Assembly (NCBI GenBank): GCA_015494735.1
Contig: WGAQ01000176.1
Coordinates: 1-24,211 of the forward strand
Reading direction: 5' to 3'
Source of the DNA: Caldifarciminota bacterium
Lineage (GTDB): Bacteria > Hydrothermota > Hydrothermia > LBFQ01 > DSFT01
DNA: 24,211 bases
Shown one piece after another: positions 14,882 through 22,226 of the stretch. The notes beneath the pieces are model-generated. The model did no database searches. It was given only the letters and a program-made list of their open reading frames with translations, and was not told the origin of the DNA. Position 1 is the stretch's first letter. Each line of letters begins with the position of its first letter. The translations under genes and the position numbers were made by a program.

Positions 14882-16182
14882 GATTCGTCGATATTATAAG
14901 GAGAAAGCGCGACGGAGAGAGGCTTTCCAAGAGGGAAATAGAGTTTCTGGTGAAGGGGGCCGTGGAGGGGGAGATTCCCGATTATCAACTATCGGCTTTC
15001 TTCATGGCCGTTTACTTCCGCGGAATGACCTTCGCGGAGACCAGTTATCTTACCGAATACATGATGCACAGCGGGGAGGTTCTGGACTGGTCTTTCCTCG
15101 GTAAACCTGCTGTGGACAAGCATTCCACCGGAGGTGTGGGCGATAAGATTTCCCTTCCCCTGGCGCCCCTGGTGGCATCCACGGGCCTCGTGGCTGTTCC
15201 CATGATTTCCGGCAGGGCTCTGGGACATACGGGTGGCACCCTGGACAAGCTGGAGTCCATAAGGGGATACCGGACCGACCTCTCCGTTGAGGAATTCAGG
15301 GAGGTGGTGAAGAGGGTGGGTTGCTCCATAATAGGGCAGACTGCCAATCTGGTTCCCGCCGATAAGAAGTTCTACGCCCTGAGGGATGCAACCGCCACGG
15401 TGGAGAGCATTCCCCTGATAGCATCCTCCATAATGAGCAAGAAACTGGCCGAAGGGGTGGATGCTGTGGTTCTGGACGTGAAGACGGGCTCGGGGGCCTT
15501 CATGCAGAAGTACAGGGATGCGAAGGAGCTGGCCATGACGATGGTGGAGATTGGCAAGCACATGAAGAAGAAGGTTGTGGCCCTCATCACCAATATGGAC
15601 CAGCCCCTGGGGAGGTACATCGGGAATGCCCTGGAAATCGTGGAGACTCTGGATATCCTGAAGGGAAGGGGTCCCGAAGACACAACGGAACTAACCCTCA
15701 GGCTCGGTGCATATATGCTCAGGTCCGTGAATGCAGTGAAGGACCTGGAGGAGGGGTACGAGCTCCTCAAGAAGAAACTGTACAGCGGGGAAGGCCTCAG
15801 GAAGTTCAGGCAGATGGTGGAGGCCCATGGTGGTGACTGGGACTACATAAATTCCCCCGAATTCACCCGAACCAGATACGTTTCCTACATCAGAGCCCAG
15901 TCGGCGGGGTACCTGTCTTCCTACGATACTCTTACCATAGGGCTGGCCGCCACCATACTGGGGGCAGGACGCTCCAGGATGGACGACGAGATAGACCACA
16001 GGGTGGGCATCATCGTCCACAAGAAGGTGGGAGACAGGGTGGAGAAGGGGGACCTCATATTCGAGGTCAGGGCCAACGATGAGGAAAAGCTCCATCATGC
16101 CATGGAGATGCTGGAGAGGTCCTATAAAATCATACGCAGGAGGGTTCAGCCCCTTCAACTTATCTTCGAGGTTATAGAGTAG
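14878..16182 (+). CDS. pdp: Pyrimidine-nucleoside / thymidine phosphorylase
   Basis: A 434-residue enzyme that splits thymidine or uridine with phosphate to the free base and (deoxy)ribose-1-phosphate, a salvage or catabolic step. The family signature is complete: phosphate-binding DKHSTGGVGDK, the segment SGRALGHTGGTLDKLES, the helical insert, KTGSGAFM, and the C-terminal PyNP domain (residues about 345-434, with GRSRMDDEIDHRVGI). Length matches Bacillus Pdp (433). The broad-specificity pyrimidine enzyme and thymidine phosphorylase (deoA) cannot be told apart by eye; the short form favours pdp. The start overlaps the upstream gene as ATGA, with no Shine-Dalgarno, so it depends on coupled translation. 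Confidence 0.92.
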   Translation: MRFVDIIRRKRDGERLSKREIEFLVKGAVEGEIPDYQLSAFFMAVYFRGMTFAETSYLTEYMMHSGEVLDWSFLGKPAVDKHSTGGVGDKISLPLAPLVASTGLVAVPMISGRALGHTGGTLDKLESIRGYRTDLSVEEFREVVKRVGCSIIGQTANLVPADKKFYALRDATATVESIPLIASSIMSKKLAEGVDAVVLDVKTGSGAFMQKYRDAKELAMTMVEIGKHMKKKVVALITNMDQPLGRYIGNALEIVETLDILKGRGPEDTTELTLRLGAYMLRSVNAVKDLEEGYELLKKKLYSGEGLRKFRQMVEAHGGDWDYINSPEFTRTRYVSYIRAQSAGYLSSYDTLTIGLAATILGAGRSRMDDEIDHRVGIIVHKKVGDRVEKGDLIFEVRANDEEKLHHAMEMLERSYKIIRRRVQPLQLIFEVIE

Positions 16183-16201
16183 GTCCGGGTGGCCGGGCCC
16201 T

Positions 16202-16207
16202 TATACT
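16202..16207 (+). promoter_or_regulatory. -10 box of hbd, leaderless
   Basis: TATACT, 6 nt before the ATG at 16214, in a 31-bp gap after the phosphorylase gene. Confidence 0.6.
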
Positions 16208-16213
16208 TTTCTC

Positions 16214-17065
16214 ATGGAAATCAGGAAAGTCGGTGTCGTGGGTGCAGGGACGATGGGCAACGGCATAGCCCACGTCTTCGCCCAGTTCGGATACGAAGTG
16301 ATTCTCGTTGATGTTCTGGAGGATGCCCTCAGTAGGGCTCTGGAGACCATATCCCGCAATCTGGACAGGCAGATCAAGAAGGGCGTGGTCAGGGCGGAGG
16401 ATAAGGAAGCCATTCTGTCTCGCATAAGGACCACCGTCCGCATGGAGGAACTGGCGGATGTGGATTTCGTCGTGGAGGCGGTGGTGGAGAATGAGGAGAT
16501 AAAGAAGGACGTGTTTGCAAAACTGGATGAGATAACCCGTCCCGAAGTGATACTCTCCAGTAATACCTCCTCCATATCCATCACCAAACTCAGCAGAATG
16601 ACCGAGAGGCCGGAGAGGGTAATCGGGATGCACTTCATGAATCCCGTTCCCGTAATGAAACTGGTGGAAGTGGTGAAGGGCTTCCTGACTTCGGATGAGA
16701 CCGTGAGCGTGGTGATGAATCTGGCTGAAAAACTGGACAAGGTCCCCGTTCTGGTCAACGATTATCCGGGATTCGTTTCCAACAGGGTCCTCATGCCCAT
16801 GATAAACGAGGCCATATTCGCCCTTCAGGAGGGGGTTGCGGATAAGGAAGCCATAGATACGGTCATGAAACTGGGCATGAATCACCCCATGGGTCCGCTG
16901 GCGCTGGCGGATTTGATAGGGCTGGATGTGGTCCTGTACATACTGAACGTCCTGTACAGCGAATTCAAGGACCCCAAGTACAGACCCGCTCCCCTTCTGG
17001 TGAAGATGGTGGAGGCGGGGAAACTGGGCAGGAAGACCGGAGAGGGCTTCTACAGATACGAGTAG
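16214..17065 (+). CDS. hbd: 3-hydroxyacyl-CoA (3-hydroxybutyryl-CoA) dehydrogenase
   Basis: A 283-residue NAD(P)-dependent dehydrogenase of the Hbd/PaaH family, interconverting 3-hydroxybutyryl-CoA and acetoacetyl-CoA. Residues 1-185 form the Rossmann domain with GAGTMGNGIA, SSNTSS (S119), the catalytic His in IGMHFMNPVP (H140) and Glu in LVEVVKG (E152); residues from NDYPGFVSNR on form the helical C-terminal dimer domain. Length and motifs match stand-alone enzymes and not the large FadB fusion. No thiolase, crotonase or acyl-CoA dehydrogenase is adjacent, so its pathway (butyrate-type fermentation or beta-oxidation) is undetermined. It has its own promoter and a hairpin after the stop. Confidence 0.93.
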   Translation: MEIRKVGVVGAGTMGNGIAHVFAQFGYEVILVDVLEDALSRALETISRNLDRQIKKGVVRAEDKEAILSRIRTTVRMEELADVDFVVEAVVENEEIKKDVFAKLDEITRPEVILSSNTSSISITKLSRMTERPERVIGMHFMNPVPVMKLVEVVKGFLTSDETVSVVMNLAEKLDKVPVLVNDYPGFVSNRVLMPMINEAIFALQEGVADKEAIDTVMKLGMNHPMGPLALADLIGLDVVLYILNVLYSEFKDPKYRPAPLLVKMVEAGKLGRKTGEGFYRYE

Positions 17066-17069
17066 TTCT

Positions 17070-17087
17070 GACCCCCTTTCGGGGGTC
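17070..17087 (+). terminator. GC hairpin after hbd, no U tract
   Basis: Perfect stem GACCCCC / GGGGGTC with loop TTTC, beginning 5 nt after the hbd stop. TCATCTC follows instead of a T run. Confidence 0.6.
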
Positions 17088-17116
17088 TCATCTCGGGGAT
17101 ATTTCGATAGAGGAGG

Positions 17117-17136
17117 CCTCCCGCCGGAGCGGGAGG
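17117..17136 (-). terminator. Strong GC hairpin after tRNA-Glu
   Basis: Perfect 8-bp stem CCTCCCGC / GCGGGAGG with a 4-nt loop, about 10 nt past the tRNA 3' end on the minus strand. CCTCCTC follows on the minus strand, again without a U tract. It may also help stop readthrough from hbd on the plus strand. Confidence 0.6.
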
Positions 17137-17146
17137 AGGGCCGACA

Positions 17147-17219
17147 TGCTCCCAGGGGGACTCGAACCCCCACCGCCACCTTGAAAGAGTGGTGTCCTAG
17201 CCGCTTAGACGATGGGAGC
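17147..17219 (-). tRNA. tRNA-Glu, anticodon UUC
   Basis: A 73-nt cloverleaf can be folded on the minus strand: acceptor GCTCCCA / TGGGAGC; D arm GTCT/GGAC with a 9-nt loop; anticodon stem CCACT / GGTGG with loop CTTTCAA, giving anticodon TTC; a 4-nt variable loop; and T stem GGGGG / CCCCC around TTCGAGT. The discriminator base is A. The 3' CCA is not encoded, since the genome reads TGT after the discriminator base, so a CCA-adding enzyme is required. It is transcribed from a promoter in the end of recF and closed by a GC hairpin. Confidence 0.95.
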
Positions 17220-17235
17220 TTCCGTCGGCCTGAAA

Positions 17236-17241
17236 ATTATA
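17236..17241 (-). promoter_or_regulatory. -10 box of tRNA-Glu, containing the recF stop codon
   Basis: Perfect TATAAT on the minus strand, 16 nt before the mature tRNA 5' end, leaving a precursor leader of about 9-10 nt. Its TAA is the recF stop codon. Confidence 0.6.
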
Positions 17242-18226
17242 AAGGATTTTGCAGCCTCTCAAGGGGAATGTTGTGGGCCCCCTCCACGGGGTGGAGGCTG
17301 GCGATGATTACCTGTCCCCTGAGGGACTCGATGAATCTCCTGAAGGTCCTCTCGTCCAGAACGTTGCCCGGCTCGTCCAGAACGACCACCGGCTCCCTCC
17401 CGGTTCTTTCTGCTATGATTTCCCTGAAGGCCACTATGAGTTGAAGGTAGAAGATTCTCCTCTCCCCTTCCGATGCATAGTACTTCATGGGGCGACCGTC
17501 TATCAGGAAGATGAAATCGTCCCTGTGGGGACCGGCGATGGTGAATCCCCTTTCCCTTTCCTCCTCCAGAAGTTCCCCGTAGCTCCTCCCCTTCAGGGTG
17601 TCCATGTACTCGATGCGAAATCTGGAATCCATCCTCCGACTCAGAAGTTCCACCACCTCCCTGCGCACGGATACTATATACCGGGCCAGTTCCTCCAGCT
17701 GTCTGTTCCAGATTCCCACGGGGAGATTCCTCTTGAGGGCTGTATTCTTCTGCTTCAGGACCCTCCTGTAGCGTATGAGGTACACGAAGTACTTCTGGTC
17801 CATCAGGGAAATCATCCTGTCGAAGAGCCTGCGCCTGTCCTCTGGAGATGCATCTATTATCGCGTAATCCCGTGTGCTGAAGGCCATGCACGTGAATGTC
17901 TCCATGAGATGGGAGTACTTTCTGATTCTCTTTCCATCCACGGTGATGTGCTTGGAGGAGGGGAGGCGGAAGGTGATGGAGATGTCGTGGAAGGTGGTGT
18001 CCATAACCCGTCCCCGTATGGTGAAGAAGTCGCTTCCCCATCTGACCAGGTACCTGTCGGGAGAGCCCCTGAAGGACCTGGGAATGGACAGGTAGGCTAT
18101 GGCCTCCAGGATGGAGCTCTTTCCGGTTCCATTTCCGCCGAATATGTTGTTGAGTCCATCCTCGAAGTTCAGATGCAGTTTATCGAATCGCCTGAAGTTT
18201 ATGAGTTTAATGTCTTCCAATCTCAA
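17237..18226 (-). CDS. recF: DNA replication and repair protein RecF
   Basis: A 329-residue SMC-like ATPase that, with RecO and RecR, loads RecA at gapped DNA. Visible are the N-terminal LINFRRF, Walker A GGNGTGKSS (K37), the RecF-type FTIAGPHRDDF, the signature-like ASEGERRIFYLQL, and Walker B VVVLDEPGNVLDERTF. It is a little shorter than E. coli RecF (357). The start is TTG at 18226, one base after the rlpA stop, and the protein then begins MRLEDIKLINF as the family expects. There is no clear Shine-Dalgarno, so coupling to rlpA is likely. It lies far from any dnaA, dnaN or gyrB in this window, unlike the common bacterial order. Confidence 0.88.
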   Translation of the reverse strand: MRLEDIKLINFRRFDKLHLNFEDGLNNIFGGNGTGKSSILEAIAYLSIPRSFRGSPDRYLVRWGSDFFTIRGRVMDTTFHDISITFRLPSSKHITVDGKRIRKYSHLMETFTCMAFSTRDYAIIDASPEDRRRLFDRMISLMDQKYFVYLIRYRRVLKQKNTALKRNLPVGIWNRQLEELARYIVSVRREVVELLSRRMDSRFRIEYMDTLKGRSYGELLEEERERGFTIAGPHRDDFIFLIDGRPMKYYASEGERRIFYLQLIVAFREIIAERTGREPVVVLDEPGNVLDERTFRRFIESLRGQVIIASLHPVEGAHNIPLERLQNPL

Positions 18227-18227
18227 T

Positions 18228-18590
18228 TTACTTCACCACTTCGATTCTGACCTTCACCACGCCCCTGCGAATCATATCTATCTTTCTGGCAGCAGCATAG
18301 GAGAGGTCTATGATTCTTCCCTTCACGAATGGACCCCTGTCGTTTATGCGAACCACCACGCTCTTTCCATTCTCCAGATTGGTTACCTTCACCATGGTCC
18401 CGCACGGGAGGCTCCTGTGGGCGGCGGTGTACATGTTCCTGTCGTATATCTCTCCGCATGCAGTCCTGCGTCCGTGGAACTTATCGGCATAGTAGCTGGC
18501 GTATCCGGTCTGGGTCCACTTCCTCCCGGTGGAGGTGCAGGACGGGAGGAGCAGTCCTCCCATGAGGATAAGGGTCAGAATCCTCTTCAT
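18228..18590 (-). CDS. rlpA: RlpA-like septal lipoprotein
   Basis: A 120-residue lipoprotein with a short signal peptide ending in the lipobox LPSC, then a double-psi beta-barrel domain with TGYASYYADKFHGRRTACGE, YTAAHRSLPCGTMVKVTN and the RlpA signature INDRGPFVKGRIIDLS. RlpA proteins cleave denuded glycan strands in septal peptidoglycan; the Asp of NDRGP corresponds to the catalytic acid region. No SPOR domain is present, so it is a minimal form. The frame continues upstream, but the ATG at 18590 gives a proper signal peptide and overlaps the stop of the small transporter-associated gene as ATGA. The recF start follows one base after its stop. Confidence 0.9.
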   Translation of the reverse strand: MKRILTLILMGGLLLPSCTSTGRKWTQTGYASYYADKFHGRRTACGEIYDRNMYTAAHRSLPCGTMVKVTNLENGKSVVVRINDRGPFVKGRIIDLSYAAARKIDMIRRGVVKVRIEVVK

Positions 18591-18691
18591 TTCGAGTTTT
18601 CGCTGGTGAGTATCTTCCAGTAGGTCCATATCAGGAGCCCGGTCACGATGCTCCACACGGAGAGCATGAAGATCCATCCTGCCAGCGTCAT
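18587..18691 (-). CDS. 34-residue membrane peptide, MetS-like NSS transporter small subunit
   Basis: A very short gene in the gap between the transporter and rlpA. The peptide is MTLAGWIFMLSVWSIVTG followed by LLIWTYWKILTSENSK: one membrane helix with several Trp and a short polar tail. Both ends overlap neighbours as ATGA: its start with the transporter stop and its stop with the rlpA start. AGGA lies just upstream. Small single-helix proteins next to neurotransmitter:sodium symporters are known from MetS, the essential partner of the methionine/alanine importer MetP in Corynebacterium. Size, helix, tail and position all fit. The match to MetS is by pattern, not by alignment. Confidence 0.75.
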   Translation of the reverse strand: MTLAGWIFMLSVWSIVTGLLIWTYWKILTSENSK

Positions 18692-20211
18692 TTCTTCCTG
18701 CTCCTGCTTATGGCATATAGGACCGCAAGCACGGCGAATACGGTTATCATGAGGAGCCTGGCTGCCAGTTCTCCGGGGTTATCGAAGGTTATGGCCTTGA
18801 GGAAGAGGTCCTTTGCGAAGGAAACCATTATGACGATGATGAAGAGGGGGGTTATGTACGCCATTATGTACTTGTAGATGACGGGAATCTTTATCTGGGC
18901 GGAGCGGTTGATTTCCTTCCATGCGTTGTCCACACCGAACATCCAGACGAATACGAACAGCTCCAGGAATGCCAGTGCCACCAGCCCCACGGTGCCGGCC
19001 CAGTAGTCCATCTCATCCAGAGCACCATTCATGAGCACGGGGATGTGCATCAGGACGAACATTATGGCGGCCACCAGAATCACCGCCTTCTGCCTCCTGA
19101 GGCCGTATTCGTCCTCCAGGAATGCCACCATGGGCTGTATGAGGGCGACGGATGAGGTGATGCCTGCCAGGAAGAGGAGGAAGAACCACATGAATCCGAA
19201 GAGATTGCCCAGAGGTATGTAGGAGAAGATGGCGGGCATGGTGATGAAGCCCAGGGAGAATGAGCCCTCCTTCGCTATCTGCACGGTGTTTTCCACGCCG
19301 AAGAAGACCACGGCTGCCGGAATGGCTATGGATGCTCCCAGTACCACCTCCACGAATTCGTTGGTTGTCGCTGCAGAAAGTCCTCCCAGTGCAATGTCAT
19401 CCTTCTCCGAGAGATAACTGGCATAGGTTATGAGGGTGCCGAACCCGATGGACAGGGTGAAGAATATCTGCCCCGCTGCCGCCAGCCAGGTCTGGGCATC
19501 CAGTACTTTGGAGAAGTCCGGGTTCCAGAGGAATCCGAATCCATCCAGGGGGGAATGGCCCGAAATGGGCTCCAGGGTTGCCACCCTGACAGCCAGAACC
19601 ACCGCCAGAGCCAGCAGTATGGGCATGGCCACCTTCGCCAGTATCTCTATGCCCTTCGCTATACCCCTGTAAACGAAGAAGACGTTTATGAAGAAGGTGA
19701 GCAGGAAGAAGAGGTAGGCCATGGTGCTGGGTTTTATGAAGGCCCCATCGGTTCCCATACCGGTGTAATTCACGAAGAACTGCTTGAAGGGCTCCAGGAC
19801 GGATGTGCTGGCGAGGGCTTCCCTGACGTTGGGGAACATGCCCAGAAGGGCGCTTATGCTGTACCCCAGGGTCCAGCTCTCGATGTAGGTGTAGTATATG
19901 GCAACCATGAAGGGCATGGTGACGCCCAGTACCCCCAGTATGCCGAAGAATCGCTTTTTGGTTATGTATTCGAATATGGCGGGAGTGGTTCCATGCCCCC
20001 TCACCCCTCCGTACCTTCCCAGCGCCCACTCTATCCACATGAGGGGAATACCCATCAGGAGGAAGGATATGAGGTATGGAATCATGAAGGCTCCACCGCC
20101 GTTCTCCGCTGCCTGAACGGGGAACCTCAGGAAGTTACCAAGACCAACTGCATTCCCCGCCATTGCCAGTACGAGGCCGATGCGGGTGGCCCACCTCTCT
20201 CTATTCTGCAT
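18688..20211 (-). CDS. Neurotransmitter:sodium symporter (NSS) family amino-acid transporter
   Basis: A 507-residue sodium-coupled transporter of the LeuT fold, probably importing an amino acid. Helix 1 has the family motif GNAVGLGNFLRFP with the unwound substrate and sodium site, preceded by RIGLVLAMA; NGGGAFMIPYLISF and the G-rich WIEWALGRYGG region follow. About 11-12 hydrophobic segments can be counted, and the C-terminus is a short RSRKK tail. It overlaps the lpxK 3' end by 11 nt and has one of the best Shine-Dalgarno sites in the window (AAGGAGG, 7 nt spacing). The 34-residue MetS-like gene is coupled to its stop, which points to a MetP-like two-part importer; the substrate is not determined. 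Confidence 0.92.
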   Translation of the reverse strand: MQNRERWATRIGLVLAMAGNAVGLGNFLRFPVQAAENGGGAFMIPYLISFLLMGIPLMWIEWALGRYGGVRGHGTTPAIFEYITKKRFFGILGVLGVTMPFMVAIYYTYIESWTLGYSISALLGMFPNVREALASTSVLEPFKQFFVNYTGMGTDGAFIKPSTMAYLFFLLTFFINVFFVYRGIAKGIEILAKVAMPILLALAVVLAVRVATLEPISGHSPLDGFGFLWNPDFSKVLDAQTWLAAAGQIFFTLSIGFGTLITYASYLSEKDDIALGGLSAATTNEFVEVVLGASIAIPAAVVFFGVENTVQIAKEGSFSLGFITMPAIFSYIPLGNLFGFMWFFLLFLAGITSSVALIQPMVAFLEDEYGLRRQKAVILVAAIMFVLMHIPVLMNGALDEMDYWAGTVGLVALAFLELFVFVWMFGVDNAWKEINRSAQIKIPVIYKYIMAYITPLFIIVIMVSFAKDLFLKAITFDNPGELAARLLMITVFAVLAVLYAISRSRKK

Positions 20212-21106
20212 CTATCATCCTCCTTATGATGCTCAGAAACTCTTCTTCCCTGCTTATTTCCACCTCGACATCGAGGTAGTAAAAGTTGTTTAATTTTAAA
20301 CCAGTGGACCGGAGTTTCACGAAGTCCTTCAGGGTTGTGATAACGGGCAATCCTCTATCGAGGAGGGGTTTCAGCTCTTCCGCCCTGTAGGGATGGTGGT
20401 CAGGGAAAGGATGGAACTCCACCACCTGGATACCCATTTCCCTCAGGGTCTCTATGAAATCCTGGTTCCTTGCGATTCCCGAAAAGGCCACCACCTTCTC
20501 CGGTTTCTTCACCTTCCTTCCCCGGTGGTCGAATATGCCCGAGGGGATGTATCTCATGGAGAAGGCAGGCCTGCCCATGAACTCCCCGTGCCCGTACCTG
20601 CCCTTCACCACCACCATATCCACCCGCCTGACCTCTTCTATGGGCTCCCGGTATAGGCCGAAGGGGAAAACCCTCCATCCATCCAGCTCTTCTTCCCTCA
20701 GGAGGGCTATTCTGACGTGGGCGTCTATCCTCCAGTACTGGAGGGCGTCGTCCAGAATCACCACTCCCGGCTCCAGAAGATGCTTTGCGATTCTGTACGT
20801 GAGGAGTCTGTCCCTGTGGACGAAGACCGGCACGCCCGTTTTCCAGTGGATGAGAAGGGGCTCATCGCCCACCAGATGATAGTCCATATCCCTCCTCCGG
20901 ACCATCTGCACCTTCCTGTCCTTCCTCCCGTGTCCCCGGCTCAGGACAACCGGATTCAAATCCTTCAGTTTATGCGTGAGGAAGATGGTCAGGGGCGTCT
21001 TGCCCGTTCCCCCCATGGAGAAGTTGCCCACGGCGATGGATGGTATGTCCGTGCGGATGGATTTCACCATTCTCCTGTGGATGAGGCTCATCCAGTAATA
21101 GAGCAT
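20201..21106 (-). CDS. lpxK: Tetraacyldisaccharide 4'-kinase
   Basis: Phosphorylates the 4' position of the lipid A disaccharide at the inner membrane, so the organism very likely makes lipid A. The 301-residue protein starts with a hydrophobic, basic N-terminal segment, then the P-loop VGNFSMGGTGKTP (residues 26-38), LSRGHGRK, VGDEPLLI, and VVILDDALQYWRID with the family Asp-Asp pair; FPDHHPY lies in the C-terminal half. It is somewhat shorter than E. coli LpxK (328). A perfect TATAAT lies 8 nt before the ATG. It leads the run lpxK, NSS transporter, small subunit, rlpA, recF, in which all neighbours overlap or nearly touch. Confidence 0.93.
   Translation of the reverse strand: MLYYWMSLIHRRMVKSIRTDIPSIAVGNFSMGGTGKTPLTIFLTHKLKDLNPVVLSRGHGRKDRKVQMVRRRDMDYHLVGDEPLLIHWKTGVPVFVHRDRLLTYRIAKHLLEPGVVILDDALQYWRIDAHVRIALLREEELDGWRVFPFGLYREPIEEVRRVDMVVVKGRYGHGEFMGRPAFSMRYIPSGIFDHRGRKVKKPEKVVAFSGIARNQDFIETLREMGIQVVEFHPFPDHHPYRAEELKPLLDRGLPVITTLKDFVKLRSTGLKLNNFYYLDVEVEISREEEFLSIIRRMIDAE
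20219..20225 (-). promoter_or_regulatory. Strong Shine-Dalgarno site of the NSS transporter inside lpxK
   Basis: AAGGAGG on the minus strand, 7 nt before the ATG at 20211. It lies in the last codons of lpxK and shows a canonical anti-SD sequence is in use. Confidence 0.75.
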
Positions 21107-21114
21107 GAGGGGAA

Positions 21115-21120
21115 ATTATA
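21115..21120 (-). promoter_or_regulatory. -10 box of the lpxK operon
   Basis: Perfect TATAAT on the minus strand, 8 nt before the lpxK ATG, with spacer TTCCCCTC and no Shine-Dalgarno. Upstream, 21123-21188 holds several CCGG-centred dyads, including CCCGG-8 nt-CCGGG (21154-21171) and the palindrome GTCCGGAC (21181-21188). Confidence 0.65.
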
Positions 21121-21234
21121 TGCCCGGGAAGATTTTTCCTAAATAATCCCTTCCCCGGAGAGAAATCCGGGCCGTTTCCCGTCCGGACCGTAATACACGC
21201 AATTTTGGTAAGTAGTTTAATCACTTTCGCCATT

Positions 21235-21240
21235 TAAAAT
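21235..21240 (+). promoter_or_regulatory. -10 box of the lipoprotein gene
   Basis: TAAAAT inside TTTAAAATT, 9 nt before the ATG at 21250. The spacer is TGGGGTGAG; its purines sit too close to the ATG for a normal Shine-Dalgarno. Confidence 0.58.
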
Positions 21241-21249
21241 TGGGGTGAG

Positions 21250-22221
21250 ATGAGAAAACTGGTGATTTTGACAGGAGTGGCCCTTCTATTCGGGGCCTGT
21301 TCGAAGACGACGGAGCCCGCAGCACAGGATTACGGTATCGTTTCGTGTGGTGCCGATAACGGTGGAAGCATCACCCTGACCTTCACCGCCCCCAATGGCG
21401 CCACTCCGGTGGCAGGGGCTGATGTCAGCATTGCGGGCTGTACGGGAAAGACCGATGGAAGCGGGTCCATAAGGATGATGGACGTGCCTCCGGGAAGTTA
21501 CACTCTCACGGTTAAGAAAGGGATATTCGAGGTGGCCAGGGATGTTTCCGTGGAATCCGGTCAGGAGGTGAGCCTGGGCACGGTGTCCATTCCCTCCGAT
21601 GCGAAGAGGATACTCGTAATTCCCGGGACTTTCGACAGAATCCAGGATATACTCTCTCGACTCGGATTCGTGTACGATTCGGTGTCCTGCTACGAATTCT
21701 CCAGCTGGAGCCAGGACTCCATCAATTTCTACGACTACATCTTCTTCAACTGCGGCTCCGGATGCGATGGTTTCTCCCTCGCGGATGCCCTGAGGAACTT
21801 CCTGAATCAGGGGGATAAGAGGATTTACGCCTCCGACTGGGCATATACCGTGGCGGAAGGAATAGACACCTCCGCCATAGACTTCTACGGGGACGATACC
21901 CAGTACGGTTCGCCCCAGGTGGGGGTTGCCGATACGGTTACGGCTCAGGTGGTGGACCCCGACCTCTCCGAGGCTCTGGGCAGGAATTCCATGCTCATCA
22001 ACTTCGACCTGGATTCGTGGGTGGTGATGGTGGATGTGGGCTCCCAGACGGAGGTCCTCATCAGGGGCGATGCGGGGACTCCCGATGGCACCGTAAGGGA
22101 TGCCCCATTTGCCGTCATGTACCCCTATGGACAGGGGAAGGTCCTCTACACATCCTTCCACAACGAAGCCCAGAATACCGGGGATATGGATATCATCCTG
22201 GAGCAGATGATTCTCAAGTGA
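21250..22221 (+). CDS. Lipoprotein with a carboxypeptidase-regulatory-like domain and a ThuA/GATase-like domain
   Basis: A 323-residue exported lipoprotein: signal peptide with lipobox LFGAC (Cys17), a short Thr/Glu/Pro linker, then at about 40-110 a beta-sandwich resembling carboxypeptidase regulatory-like repeats (AGADVSIAGCTGKTDGSGS, DVPPGSYTLTVKKG). From about residue 118 (RILVIPGTFDRIQDILSRLG) to the end it resembles a ThuA or glutamine-amidotransferase-like fold: IFFNCGSG, a helix DALRNFLNQGDKRIYASD, and the closing GQGKVLYTSFHNEAQ. Such domains often lie in surface or sugar-related proteins, but no catalytic triad is clear to me. Several Cys in the exported part may form disulphides. 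Function unknown; it is a single gene with its own promoter, convergent with argS. Confidence 0.82.
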   Translation: MRKLVILTGVALLFGACSKTTEPAAQDYGIVSCGADNGGSITLTFTAPNGATPVAGADVSIAGCTGKTDGSGSIRMMDVPPGSYTLTVKKGIFEVARDVSVESGQEVSLGTVSIPSDAKRILVIPGTFDRIQDILSRLGFVYDSVSCYEFSSWSQDSINFYDYIFFNCGSGCDGFSLADALRNFLNQGDKRIYASDWAYTVAEGIDTSAIDFYGDDTQYGSPQVGVADTVTAQVVDPDLSEALGRNSMLINFDLDSWVVMVDVGSQTEVLIRGDAGTPDGTVRDAPFAVMYPYGQGKVLYTSFHNEAQNTGDMDIILEQMILK

Positions 22222-22226
22222 TTGAT

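Noticed and set aside
16183..16200. GC-rich patch after the phosphorylase gene as a terminator
   Set aside because: Only a 4-bp CCGG/CCGG stem can be drawn; too weak to call.
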